A stretch of DNA of 5,281 nt from Scatomorpha intestinigallinarum (GCA_018712225.1 DVHH01000151.1:1-5281); one strand, 5' to 3'; positions 1 to 5,281 are shown, numbered from the stretch's first letter. Numbers and translations are program-made. The notes: generated by a model not told the origin, from the letters alone.

Positions 1-388
1 GGTCCTGCGAGGCTATAGCGGCCATGTCGCTTTCCCTCGCGTCGATCACATCGAGCACGCCGCTGCCTCTGAACGTCAGATCGCCCCAGGACACGATGCT
101 GCCGTCAACCTTATTACTCCCGGTGAACTCGATCGTCGCCTGCGAATAGTTGCCCTCAAAAACTATGGTGCCAACTATGGCGTTATTTAGCTTAAGGGTG
201 TTGCTGGCACTATCATAGGAGACTGTGCCGTCGCCCAGTACGTCCGAGGCATTTTTGTCTGTGACCTGGGTATCACCCACCATAACCAGAAGTATTCCGG
301 AACCATTCACCGCAGCCATCGCCCCGATGGGCAGGAGCGATACGCAGAGGACGAGGGACAGGAGCAGGACCAGCAGCTTTTTTCTCAT
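1..388 (-). CDS. Secreted surface protein with signal peptide, N-terminal part only (C-terminus beyond window)
   Basis: The frame opens at ATG 388-386 and stays open for 129 codons to the left edge, so the C-terminal part is missing. A strong Shine-Dalgarno GGAGG lies at 396-400, seven bases before the ATG. Residues 1-25 form a classic signal peptide: a basic start (MRKK), a leucine-rich core, and a likely signal peptidase I site after AMA (residues 23-25). C15 has no proper lipobox (L precedes it), so a lipoprotein is unlikely. The mature part contains NASDVLGDGTVSYD and a following NTLKLNNA, a repeat style I recognise from large clostridial cell-surface proteins, often annotated as carbohydrate-binding or beta-helix proteins. 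The next strands (VDGSIVSWGDLTFRGSGVL) fit a parallel beta-helix. The exact family and ligand are not determined. G+C is visibly lower (about 50-52% at 121-300) than in the plus-strand genes. It lies 32 bases downstream of the editing-protein gene on the same strand, with no terminator visible between them. Confidence 0.85.
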   Translation of the reverse strand, partial: MRKKLLVLLLSLVLCVSLLPIGAMAAVNGSGILLVMVGDTQVTDKNASDVLGDGTVSYDSASNTLKLNNAIVGTIVFEGNYSQATIEFTGSNKVDGSIVSWGDLTFRGSGVLDVIDARESDMAAIASQD

Positions 389-420
389 GAGTTTACCTCC
401 ATTCGTGTCGTCTGGTGCGG

Positions 421-1572
421 CTATTTGAGCGCTGAGAAGTAGGCCTCTATCTCGGCGCGCGCGGCCTTGCAGCTGCCCTGGAGCATGGCGTCGGAGCCGC
501 CGCCGCGGCCTGATATGGCGGCGTTTATCTCCTTTGCGAGCGCGCGCAGCTGTCGCGTGCGGCTGCCGATTATGTATTTGTAGTCCCCGTCCCGGCCGGC
601 AAATCCTGCGCAGAGCACGCCCGCCAGCTCAGAACCGGCGTTCACCAGCTCGCGGAGAGTCACCATGTCGATGTCTTCCTCAAAGATACAGATGCTGCCA
701 TCCGCAGGCCGCAGGGCGGCGGATTTGAGCTGCAAGATCTCTCGCTTTAGGCGCGTGAGCTCCGCCTTGCGTTCCTCCTGCTCGGACATTATGCGCGCGA
801 TGGCCGCGCCGGTCTCAAGCCGCTTTGCCGAGAGAGCGGCGGAAACGGCGGCGTTGTTGCGGTGCAGGGCCTCGTAGTCCGCAAGGGCCGCCTCGCCGCA
901 GAGGATGCTCAGGCGCGTTCCGCCCCGGTGACGCATGCTGTCGATTATTTTGACGACGCCGACCTCGCCAGTGTTCCCGACATGCGGCGCGCAGCAGGCG
1001 CAGCGGTCCACGCCCTCTATTTCGACTATGCGCACCTCGCCGGAGAGCTCTTTCTTGCTGCGGTATTCCATCTCCGCCAGCTCACCCGGCGAGGGCAGCA
1101 GCGTCCGCACCGGCACATTGCGCCAGACGGCGCGGTTGGTCTCCAGCTCCGCTCGGGCCAGGTCCTCGTGGCTCAGCTCGGCGTTGAAGTCTATGGTGAT
1201 GTCCTCCGCGCCCATGTGGAAACCTACGTTGTCGCAGCCAAAGAGGCGGTGTACCGTGCCGGAGAGTATGTGTTCCCCCGAATGTCCCTGCATCCGAGCA
1301 AAGCGGAGCGGCCAGTTGAGCTTTCCCTCGACCAGCGCGCCCGGCTCCAGCGGCTCCGGGACGAGGTGGACAATGTCCTCCCCCTCCTCACGCAGGCCGA
1401 GGAGATTGAGGCCCGAGAGCTCACCCTCGTCCGCCTCCTGGCCCCCGCCGCCGGGGAAAAACGCCGTCCTTTCGAGCTTTACGGCCCAGCCCTTCTCATC
1501 CCTTGCACAGGAGAGCACGCGGGCAGTGAAGCGGGCGAGATGGCCGTTCTGGTAATACAGTTTTTCAGTCAA
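421..1572 (-). CDS. Alanyl-tRNA editing protein, AlaX type with C-terminal DHHA1 domain
   Basis: This is a free-standing homologue of the alanyl-tRNA synthetase editing domain, expected to hydrolyse Ser-tRNA(Ala) or Gly-tRNA(Ala) in the cytoplasm so that serine is not inserted at alanine codons. In 383-residue numbering: a glycine-rich FFPGGGGQ motif near residue 38; the first half of the zinc/catalytic site HSGEH (H97, H101); the second half CCAPH (C193, H197); and a GGTRLSILCG stretch near 217, all typical of the tRNA_SAD fold. A charged helical segment at about 240-285 looks like a coiled coil. The C-terminus resembles DHHA1 (C-Ala), including the glycine-rich GRGGGSDAMLQGS near 355-367. 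All four metal ligands are present, so it is probably active. No aminoacylation domain is present. The open frame also allows a GTG start at 1581 (386 residues), but the Shine-Dalgarno AAGAGGTG (1579-1586) overlaps that GTG and sits six bases before TTG 1572, so I prefer TTG. The family identity is firm; the start is less so. Confidence 0.93.
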   Translation of the reverse strand: MTEKLYYQNGHLARFTARVLSCARDEKGWAVKLERTAFFPGGGGQEADEGELSGLNLLGLREEGEDIVHLVPEPLEPGALVEGKLNWPLRFARMQGHSGEHILSGTVHRLFGCDNVGFHMGAEDITIDFNAELSHEDLARAELETNRAVWRNVPVRTLLPSPGELAEMEYRSKKELSGEVRIVEIEGVDRCACCAPHVGNTGEVGVVKIIDSMRHRGGTRLSILCGEAALADYEALHRNNAAVSAALSAKRLETGAAIARIMSEQEERKAELTRLKREILQLKSAALRPADGSICIFEEDIDMVTLRELVNAGSELAGVLCAGFAGRDGDYKYIIGSRTRQLRALAKEINAAISGRGGGSDAMLQGSCKAARAEIEAYFSALK

Positions 1573-1578
1573 GTCCTT

Positions 1579-1586
1579 CACCTCTT
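1579..1586 (-). promoter_or_regulatory. Ribosome binding site that decides the editing-protein start
   Basis: AAGAGGTG on the minus strand is a good anti-16S match. It ends six bases before TTG at 1572-1570 but overlaps the alternative GTG at 1581-1579, which itself has no properly spaced site. This favours TTG initiation and a protein beginning MTEKLYY. Confidence 0.6.
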
Positions 1587-1595
1587 ATACTATTA

Positions 1596-1624
1596 ATTTT
1601 AACACAGCCCGTCCCTCGCGGCAA
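1596..1624 (-). promoter_or_regulatory. SigA-type promoter for the editing-protein unit
   Basis: On the minus strand, TTGCCG (1624-1619) and TAAAAT (1601-1596) are separated by exactly 17 bases, and a TG one base upstream of the -10 gives an extended -10 element. Initiation would fall near 1589, leaving a leader of about 17 bases that just contains the AAGAGGTG ribosome binding site. Predicted from consensus match only. Confidence 0.6.
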
Positions 1625-1636
1625 GCGCAGCCTTGC

Positions 1637-1665
1637 TTGACGATGGAGATGGGATATTATATAAT
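1637..1665 (+). promoter_or_regulatory. Strong SigA-type promoter for the glycan gene cluster
   Basis: TTGACG (1637-1642) and a perfect TATAAT (1660-1665) are separated by the optimal 17 bases; eleven of twelve hexamer positions match consensus. Transcription should start near 1672, about 24 bases before the proposed CTG start of the glycosyltransferase. The leader is too short for a riboswitch or attenuator. The promoter lies inside the longer reading frame that opens at TTG 1633, which argues against that upstream start. Confidence 0.75.
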
Positions 1666-1669
1666 AAGT

Positions 1670-1681
1670 GGAATCAATTCC
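1670..1681. repeat. Short inverted repeat at the predicted transcription start
   Basis: GGAAT (1670-1674) and ATTCC (1677-1681) are perfect inverted arms around a CA centre. The repeat covers the predicted start of the plus-strand transcript and ends where the Shine-Dalgarno begins. A two-base loop is too small for a stable RNA hairpin, so if functional it would more likely be a DNA operator. Five-base arms can occur by chance. Confidence 0.3.
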
Positions 1682-1688
1682 GGGAGGG
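1682..1688 (+). promoter_or_regulatory. Ribosome binding site supporting a CTG start
   Basis: GGGAGGG is a strong purine-rich Shine-Dalgarno core (GGAGG). It ends seven bases before CTG 1696-1698, which is optimal spacing. No ATG, GTG or TTG in the glycosyltransferase frame lies within reach of it. Confidence 0.65.
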
Positions 1689-1695
1689 ATACCAA

Positions 1696-2775
1696 CTGAG
1701 GATACTCTTTCTCATAAACTTTGCGGGCAAGGCGGGGACGGAAAAATACGTCGAGAATCTCGTCCGCATCTTCTCCGCAGCCGATAACGACTGCCGCCTC
1801 GCCTACAATATCTCGGGCGAGCTGTCGGAGAAGCTGGCCGCGCGCGGCGTGCCCTGCTTCCAGATAAAGCTGGACGGCAACCCCCTCGCCGCGGCAAAGC
1901 AGCTGGCCGCCTACTGCCGGGAGCATGAAATCGAGGTAATACACGCGCAGTACCCGCGCGAGAACATCATCGCCCTGCTCTCCCTGCGGCACTACGCTGC
2001 GCCCAAGGTGGTGTATACTAACCACCTGACCATCCGCAGCGGCCTCAAGTGGCGGGTGCTCAACCGTATCTTCACCCCGCGCGACCACAAGATCATCGCC
2101 GTCTGCCGCGAGGGGCGGGACATCATGGTGCAAAACGGCGTCTGCCCGGAGCGCATAGAGGTCATCTACAACGGCGTGGAGCCGGAAAAGGCCCCCGTGC
2201 GCGACCTCTCCGTCCGTCCGGAGCTGGGCGTCGGCGAGGGTGAGTTCATGCTGACCATCCTGGCGCGCTACGCGCCGGAAAAGGGCCTCTTCTTCCTGCT
2301 GGACGCCCTGGCGGAGCTGAAAAAGCTCACGGACAAGCCCTTCCGCTGCGTCATCTGCGGCGATGGGGAGCAGTTTGACGAGGTGAATCAGAAGTCCCAG
2401 GCCCTGGGCCTGGGCGAGACGGTCATTCAAACCGGCTTCAGGCGGGATGCAGGGCGCATCCTGCGCGCCTCGGACATCTACCTCAACACCAGCTCCTGCA
2501 ACGAGGCCATGAGCTTCGCAATACTTGAAGCCATGAACTGCGCGCTGCCCCTGGTCGTCACAGACGTCGGCGGCAACCGCGACCTAGCGGAGACGAACAT
2601 TCCCTGCGGCTTCGTAGTCCAGTATGGCGACGTGTCCGGTTTTGCCTCGGCCATCCTCCGGCTTATGGAGGACGAGGCGCTCTACAAGCAGTTCTCGGCG
2701 GATGCCCTGCGCAAGGTTTCCGAGGAGTTTGACCTCGAAAAGCTGGCCTGGGACGTCTACCGCGCATATCAATAA
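1696..2775 (+). CDS. Glycosyltransferase, GT4 family (group 1), GT-B fold
   Basis: A cytoplasmic or membrane-associated enzyme expected to transfer a sugar from a nucleotide-sugar donor to a growing glycan. In 359-residue numbering, the N-terminal Rossmann domain begins MRILFLINFAGKAGTEKYV, with the glycine loop typical of the acceptor domain. The C-terminal donor domain has IYNGVE (157-162), ARYAPEKG (190-197), the GT4 signature E-x7-E (E270, E278 in EAMSFAILE) and DVGGNRDL (290-297). The length is normal for the family. The frame is open back to TTG 1633 (380 residues), but those extra 21 residues cover the promoter and resemble no GT4 start. CTG 1696, seven bases after GGGAGGG, gives exactly the usual MRILFLI beginning. 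Initiation at CTG is rare, so the start is inferred. It is first in a four-gene plus-strand run and is followed after 18 bases by the DUF4330 gene. Donor and acceptor cannot be told from sequence; the neighbouring ligase-like gene suggests surface polysaccharide synthesis. Confidence 0.93.
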   Translation: MRILFLINFAGKAGTEKYVENLVRIFSAADNDCRLAYNISGELSEKLAARGVPCFQIKLDGNPLAAAKQLAAYCREHEIEVIHAQYPRENIIALLSLRHYAAPKVVYTNHLTIRSGLKWRVLNRIFTPRDHKIIAVCREGRDIMVQNGVCPERIEVIYNGVEPEKAPVRDLSVRPELGVGEGEFMLTILARYAPEKGLFFLLDALAELKKLTDKPFRCVICGDGEQFDEVNQKSQALGLGETVIQTGFRRDAGRILRASDIYLNTSSCNEAMSFAILEAMNCALPLVVTDVGGNRDLAETNIPCGFVVQYGDVSGFASAILRLMEDEALYKQFSADALRKVSEEFDLEKLAWDVYRAYQ

Positions 2776-2782
2776 CACATTT

Positions 2783-2787
2783 GGAGG
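2783..2787 (+). promoter_or_regulatory. Ribosome binding site of the DUF4330 gene
   Basis: GGAGG lies six bases before ATG 2794 in the 18-base gap after the glycosyltransferase stop. The gap holds no terminator and no promoter, which supports co-transcription. Confidence 0.7.
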
Positions 2788-2793
2788 CACATC

Positions 2794-3276
2794 ATGATCG
2801 ACGAAAAAGGCAGACTGTTCGGAAAGGTCAACATCGTTGACCTGCTCATCGTTATAATAATCCTCGCCGCGGGCGCGTTCCTGGGCATGAAGCTCCTCGG
2901 CCCTGACAGCGCCGTCGCCAACACCCAGAAGGTCCGCGTCACGCTCTACTGCGAAGAGACGCCGAATTACGTCGCAGAGCAGCTCGAAGCCGGCGCCGAG
3001 GTCTGGGACAGCGAAAACAACGTCACCCTCGGCTACCTCACCGACTGGCGCACTGGCGACAGCAAGAGCGCCGTCACCGACGTCACCGGCAAGGTCGTGG
3101 AGATCACCCGCGAGGACTATTGCTCCGCCACGCTGGTCTGCGAGGGCGAAGGCGTAATGGGTACGCACGGCGTCACGATAGGCGGCACGCTCTACGGCGC
3201 GGGCCAGTCCATGAGCGTGTATTTCAACGACTGCAAACTCTTCCTGCGCGTTCAGAGCATCGAGGTCATCGAGTGA
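2794..3276 (+). CDS. DUF4330 family protein, single N-terminal membrane anchor
   Basis: A 160-residue protein beginning MIDEKGRLFGKVNIVDLL, which I recognise as the start of the DUF4330 family; no biochemical role is established for that family to my knowledge. A hydrophobic segment at about residues 13-35 should be one membrane span. The short N-terminus (DEKGR, GK) carries two or three positive charges, and the remaining roughly 125 residues are polar and probably lie outside the membrane. This outer part is rich in beta-prone and charged stretches (for example KVRVTLYCEETPNYVAEQL) and has four cysteines (YCEE, YCSA, LVCEG, NDCK). There is no catalytic motif that I can recognise. It sits between a GT4 glycosyltransferase and an O-antigen ligase-like gene, with 18 and 36 bases of spacing, so an accessory role in glycan assembly or export is inferred. 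Its ATG start is well supported. Confidence 0.88.
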   Translation: MIDEKGRLFGKVNIVDLLIVIIILAAGAFLGMKLLGPDSAVANTQKVRVTLYCEETPNYVAEQLEAGAEVWDSENNVTLGYLTDWRTGDSKSAVTDVTGKVVEITREDYCSATLVCEGEGVMGTHGVTIGGTLYGAGQSMSVYFNDCKLFLRVQSIEVIE

Positions 3277-3278
3277 TA

Positions 3279-3323
3279 ATGGCCTCAGTTCCTGAAAGCG
3301 AGGTGTTCCGCGTTGCTCTCTAA
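3279..3323 (+). other. Possible 14-codon coupling ORF between DUF4330 and ligase genes
   Basis: An ATG three bases after the DUF4330 stop opens a 14-codon frame (MASVPESEVFRVAL) that ends in TAA at 3321-3323, just past the TTG start of the ligase at 3313. Ribosomes finishing DUF4330 could re-initiate here and deliver translation to the ligase start. There is no well-spaced Shine-Dalgarno, and an ORF this short arises easily by chance. Confidence 0.2.
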
Positions 3324-4836
3324 CAGCATACTTGGGCGGCTGTACGGCTGGTGGCTCTACAGCGCCATATACCGCCTTCTGCGCGGCATATACCGGCCCT
3401 TCTCCCGCGCCTTTCCTCACAGTGCGGTAGTGCGCTTCCTGCGCCGCGCGCCGAAGGTCGAGGTCTGGTACGGTGCAAGCCTCTTTACGAGGATAGTGAA
3501 CGCGGTGTGGGATTTCCTGCTGCGCATATTCGGGGCGCTCTTCCGCTGGTTACGGCCCGCGGCGCAGACCAGCGTCATAGTCAGGCTCGTCTCAGGCTCC
3601 GTGCTGCTGAGGTTTGAAGTCCTGCTGGGCGGCTTTGTGTTCCTCATGTTCATCGTCCCGCACGCCTATTGGTCGAACTCCTACGCCGTACTCGCGGCCG
3701 TGGGCTTTTTCGGGCTGTGGTTCCTCACGACCTCGGCCGGCAAGCGCGAGAAGCTCTATCCCAAGGCCCTGGGCCTGCCCTTCCTGCTCTTCGTGTTCGC
3801 CTGCGTGGGCAGCCTCATTTTCACCAGCGCCCTGAGCGACAGCGTGAGGATACTCAGCTTCTTCATCTCCGCCTTCCTGCTCTGCTTCGTGATAACGGCG
3901 GACACGACGGACGAACGGAGGCTGCGCTCACTTATGGCCTGGATATATGCCGCCGTCATCCTTACTTCGCTCTACGCCATCGCGCAGAGGTTCATGGGCG
4001 TCGAGGTCAGCGCCTCGTACACGGACCTCGACCTCAACGCAGGCGTCCCCGGGCGCGTGTATTCGACGCTGGACAACCCCAACAACTATGCTGAGTTCCT
4101 CGTCCTTTTCACGCCCCTGTGCGTCTCCTTCGCCATGAACCGGCAGAACCCCACGCTCCGCTTTGTGCTCAGCTGCTGCATCGTGTTCCCGCTGGCAGCC
4201 ATAGTTATGACTTACTCGCGCTCCAGCTGGCTCTCGCTGGCCGTGGCGGCGGTGGTATTCGTTTATTACGTGGACAAGCGGCTCATACCCATCGGCTTTG
4301 TGTGCATACCGCTCGTCATACCCTTCCTGCCGGACAGCATCATCACGCGCTTTTCCACCATCTTTAACTCGCACGACAGCTCGGCCAGCCACCGTATACG
4401 CACCTGGCAGAGCCTGCTGCCCATGCTGCGCGACCACGGCTTCACCGGCATCGGCATGGGTCCCACCACCTTCGCGGACCTCTACCCCAGCTACGCGCTC
4501 ACCGGCGCTACCAAGGGCGTATACCACACGCAGATGCTCTACATGGAGCTTTTTATCGAGACAGGCGCGCTTGGCTTTGTCTCCTTCATTTGGCTGATGC
4601 TCCGCGAGGTGAAGAATGCGGCCTTTGCCCTCTTCCGCGCCCCGGGGCGCGAGACGCGCGGTGCGCTCATCGGCTGCTGCGCCTCCTTTATAGGCATCGC
4701 CGTGGCCTCAGTGTTCGAGTATATCTGGTTCTATCCCCGCGTGCTCTTTGCATTCTTTATTCTCCTCGGCATTTGCCTTGCGTGCATACACATGTGCCGG
4801 GCAGGACAGGAGGCTTCCAGCGTTGAAAGGCAATAA
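3313..4836 (+). CDS. O-antigen ligase/polymerase family membrane protein (Wzy_C, WaaL-like)
   Basis: A 507-residue polytopic protein with about 11-12 hydrophobic spans from residue 102 onward, the last near 474-495. It carries the landmarks of the O-antigen ligase/polymerase family: GRVYSTLDNPNNYAEFL (247-263), YSRSSWLSL (301-309), a large outer loop at about 341-411 with SHRIRTWQ (359-366), GFTGIGMGPTTF (376-387), then YHTQMLYMELFIETGALGF (404-422) entering the next span. Such proteins transfer or polymerise undecaprenyl-linked glycan on the outer membrane face; in a Gram-positive cell this would be capsule or other wall-linked polysaccharide rather than lipopolysaccharide. Ligase versus polymerase cannot be decided here. 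Residues 1-100, before the first clear span, are rich in arginine and aromatics and look like amphipathic helices, an addition to the core family. The TTG start is preceded by GAGGTG (3300-3305), seven bases upstream; in-frame TAA at 3277 limits alternatives. The stop overlaps the next gene. Confidence 0.9.
   Translation: MLSNSILGRLYGWWLYSAIYRLLRGIYRPFSRAFPHSAVVRFLRRAPKVEVWYGASLFTRIVNAVWDFLLRIFGALFRWLRPAAQTSVIVRLVSGSVLLRFEVLLGGFVFLMFIVPHAYWSNSYAVLAAVGFFGLWFLTTSAGKREKLYPKALGLPFLLFVFACVGSLIFTSALSDSVRILSFFISAFLLCFVITADTTDERRLRSLMAWIYAAVILTSLYAIAQRFMGVEVSASYTDLDLNAGVPGRVYSTLDNPNNYAEFLVLFTPLCVSFAMNRQNPTLRFVLSCCIVFPLAAIVMTYSRSSWLSLAVAAVVFVYYVDKRLIPIGFVCIPLVIPFLPDSIITRFSTIFNSHDSSASHRIRTWQSLLPMLRDHGFTGIGMGPTTFADLYPSYALTGATKGVYHTQMLYMELFIETGALGFVSFIWLMLREVKNAAFALFRAPGRETRGALIGCCASFIGIAVASVFEYIWFYPRVLFAFFILLGICLACIHMCRAGQEASSVERQ
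4808..4813 (+). promoter_or_regulatory. Ribosome binding site of the ECF S component, inside the ligase gene
   Basis: A perfect AGGAGG lies nine bases before TTG 4823 and within the last codons of the upstream ligase. It fixes the start and implies translation coupled to the upstream gene. Confidence 0.7.
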
Positions 4837-5281
4837 AAAGCTCATATACGCCGCCCTTTTCGCGGCGCTCTGCTGCGTCATAACCATGTACCCCAAATTC
4901 CCAACGCTTTTCGGCTATATCCATGCCGGCGACGCGCTGGTACTGCTCGGCGCATATGTGCTCGGGCCACTGTGGGGCGCGCTGGCGGCGGCGCTCGGCT
5001 CCAGCCTGGCAGACCTCATGGCGGGTTATGTGCAGTATTTCCCCGGCACCTTTGTCATCAAGGCGGTAATGTCCCTGATAGCCGGAGCCCTGCTGCTCAA
5101 GTTCGGCGAGAAGCGCCCAGTGCTCACCACCGTGCTCGCTGGGCTTGCCGCCGAGTGCGTCATGATACTCGGCTACTTCGCCTACGAAGGGCTGCTGCTC
5201 GGCTACGGCTGGGGCGCCGCCGGGAGCATACCCACAAATATCGTCCAGGGCATCTTCGGGGCCGCTGCCTCCTCCGCCCTC
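4823..5281 (+). CDS. ECF transporter S component, partial (C-terminus beyond window)
   Basis: The frame runs for 153 codons from TTG 4823 to the right edge without a stop, so the protein is incomplete; about 170-200 residues would be usual. It begins MKGNKKLIYAALFAALCCV, the positively charged start plus first span typical of S components, and continues GYIHAGDALVLLGAYVLGP (about 33-51), WGALAAALGSSLADLMAGY (about 52-70) and FPGTFVIKAVMSLIAG (about 73-88). These match the ECF S-component family related to riboflavin transporters (PF07155-like). S components bind a vitamin or other micronutrient in the membrane and work with a shared EcfA/EcfA'/EcfT energising module, normally encoded elsewhere. 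The substrate cannot be predicted. The 14-base overlap with the ligase gene points to co-expression, either because it belongs to the module or because it is only adjacent in the operon. Confidence 0.88.
   Translation, partial: MKGNKKLIYAALFAALCCVITMYPKFPTLFGYIHAGDALVLLGAYVLGPLWGALAAALGSSLADLMAGYVQYFPGTFVIKAVMSLIAGALLLKFGEKRPVLTTVLAGLAAECVMILGYFAYEGLLLGYGWGAAGSIPTNIVQGIFGAAASSAL

Noticed and set aside
389..420. Possible terminator between the editing gene and the secreted-protein gene
   Set aside because: The 32 bases contain no stem followed by a T run; they only hold the ribosome binding site of the secreted protein.
862..1596. Long plus-strand open frame (244 codons) opposite the editing-protein gene
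   Set aside because: It lies wholly antisense to a gene with clear catalytic motifs, has no recognisable domain, and is explained by high G+C at third codon positions.
1633..1695. Upstream TTG start giving a 380-residue glycosyltransferase
   Set aside because: The added residues encode the -35/-10 promoter sequence, lack a Shine-Dalgarno and precede a standard GT4 N-terminus at 1696.
1582..1695. Riboswitch or T-box leader between the divergent genes
   Set aside because: The predicted leaders are about 17 and 24 bases, far too short for any structured regulatory RNA.
1657..2430. Minus-strand open frame of 257 codons opposite the glycosyltransferase
   Set aside because: Antisense shadow of a GT4 gene with intact motifs; its translation is low-complexity and unlike any family I know.
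2584..3420. Minus-strand open frame of 278 codons spanning three plus-strand genes
   Set aside because: It crosses the boundaries of the glycosyltransferase, DUF4330 and ligase genes, all well supported, so it is a composition artefact.
3928..4527. Minus-strand open frame of 199 codons opposite the ligase-like gene
   Set aside because: Antisense to conserved Wzy_C motifs and membrane spans; no independent start signal or domain.
1..5281. Mobile element, CRISPR array, tRNA/rRNA or a new multi-gene system
   Set aside because: No transposase, terminal or direct repeats, spaced repeats or RNA gene signatures were seen by eye on either strand; the content is ordinary housekeeping, surface-glycan and transport genes.

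Overview
The window looks like a chromosomal piece of a G+C-rich member of the Bacillota, most likely a gut-type Clostridia such as the Oscillospiraceae. The evidence is strong Shine-Dalgarno sites, SigA-type promoters, frequent TTG/GTG starts, frequent ATA isoleucine codons in a G+C-rich background, and the protein families themselves: an AlaX-type editing protein, a DUF4330 protein, an ECF transporter S component and a secreted protein with the 'NASDVLGDGTVSYD' repeat style of clostridial surface proteins. The taxonomic placement is inference; there is no rRNA or marker gene here.

Layout. Two transcription units diverge from a short intergenic region (about 1573-1695). On the minus strand an alanyl-tRNA editing protein (421-1572) is followed after 32 bases by the start of a secreted surface protein (388 down to the left edge, C-terminus missing). 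On the plus strand four genes run closely together: a GT4-type glycosyltransferase (1696-2775), a one-membrane-span DUF4330 protein (2794-3276), an O-antigen ligase/polymerase-like membrane protein (3313-4836) and an ECF transporter S component (4823 to the right edge, incomplete). There is no gene-free stretch longer than about 125 bases.

How it works together. The first three plus-strand genes read as part of a cell-surface polysaccharide module: a cytoplasmic glycosyltransferase, a small membrane-anchored accessory protein of unknown function, and a polytopic membrane protein that polymerises or ligates glycan. The ECF S component overlaps the ligase gene by 14 bases and is probably co-expressed, but a functional link is unproven. 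No flippase, priming transferase or chain-length regulator is in view, so the pathway is either completed elsewhere or lies beyond the right edge.

The most notable points are about gene starts and control. The glycosyltransferase appears to start at a CTG codon just downstream of a near-perfect promoter that lies inside the longer open frame. The two divergent promoters sit back to back with small inverted repeats between and beside them. Four of the six genes seem to use non-ATG starts. No mobile element, CRISPR array, RNA gene or clearly new defence or biosynthetic system was found.
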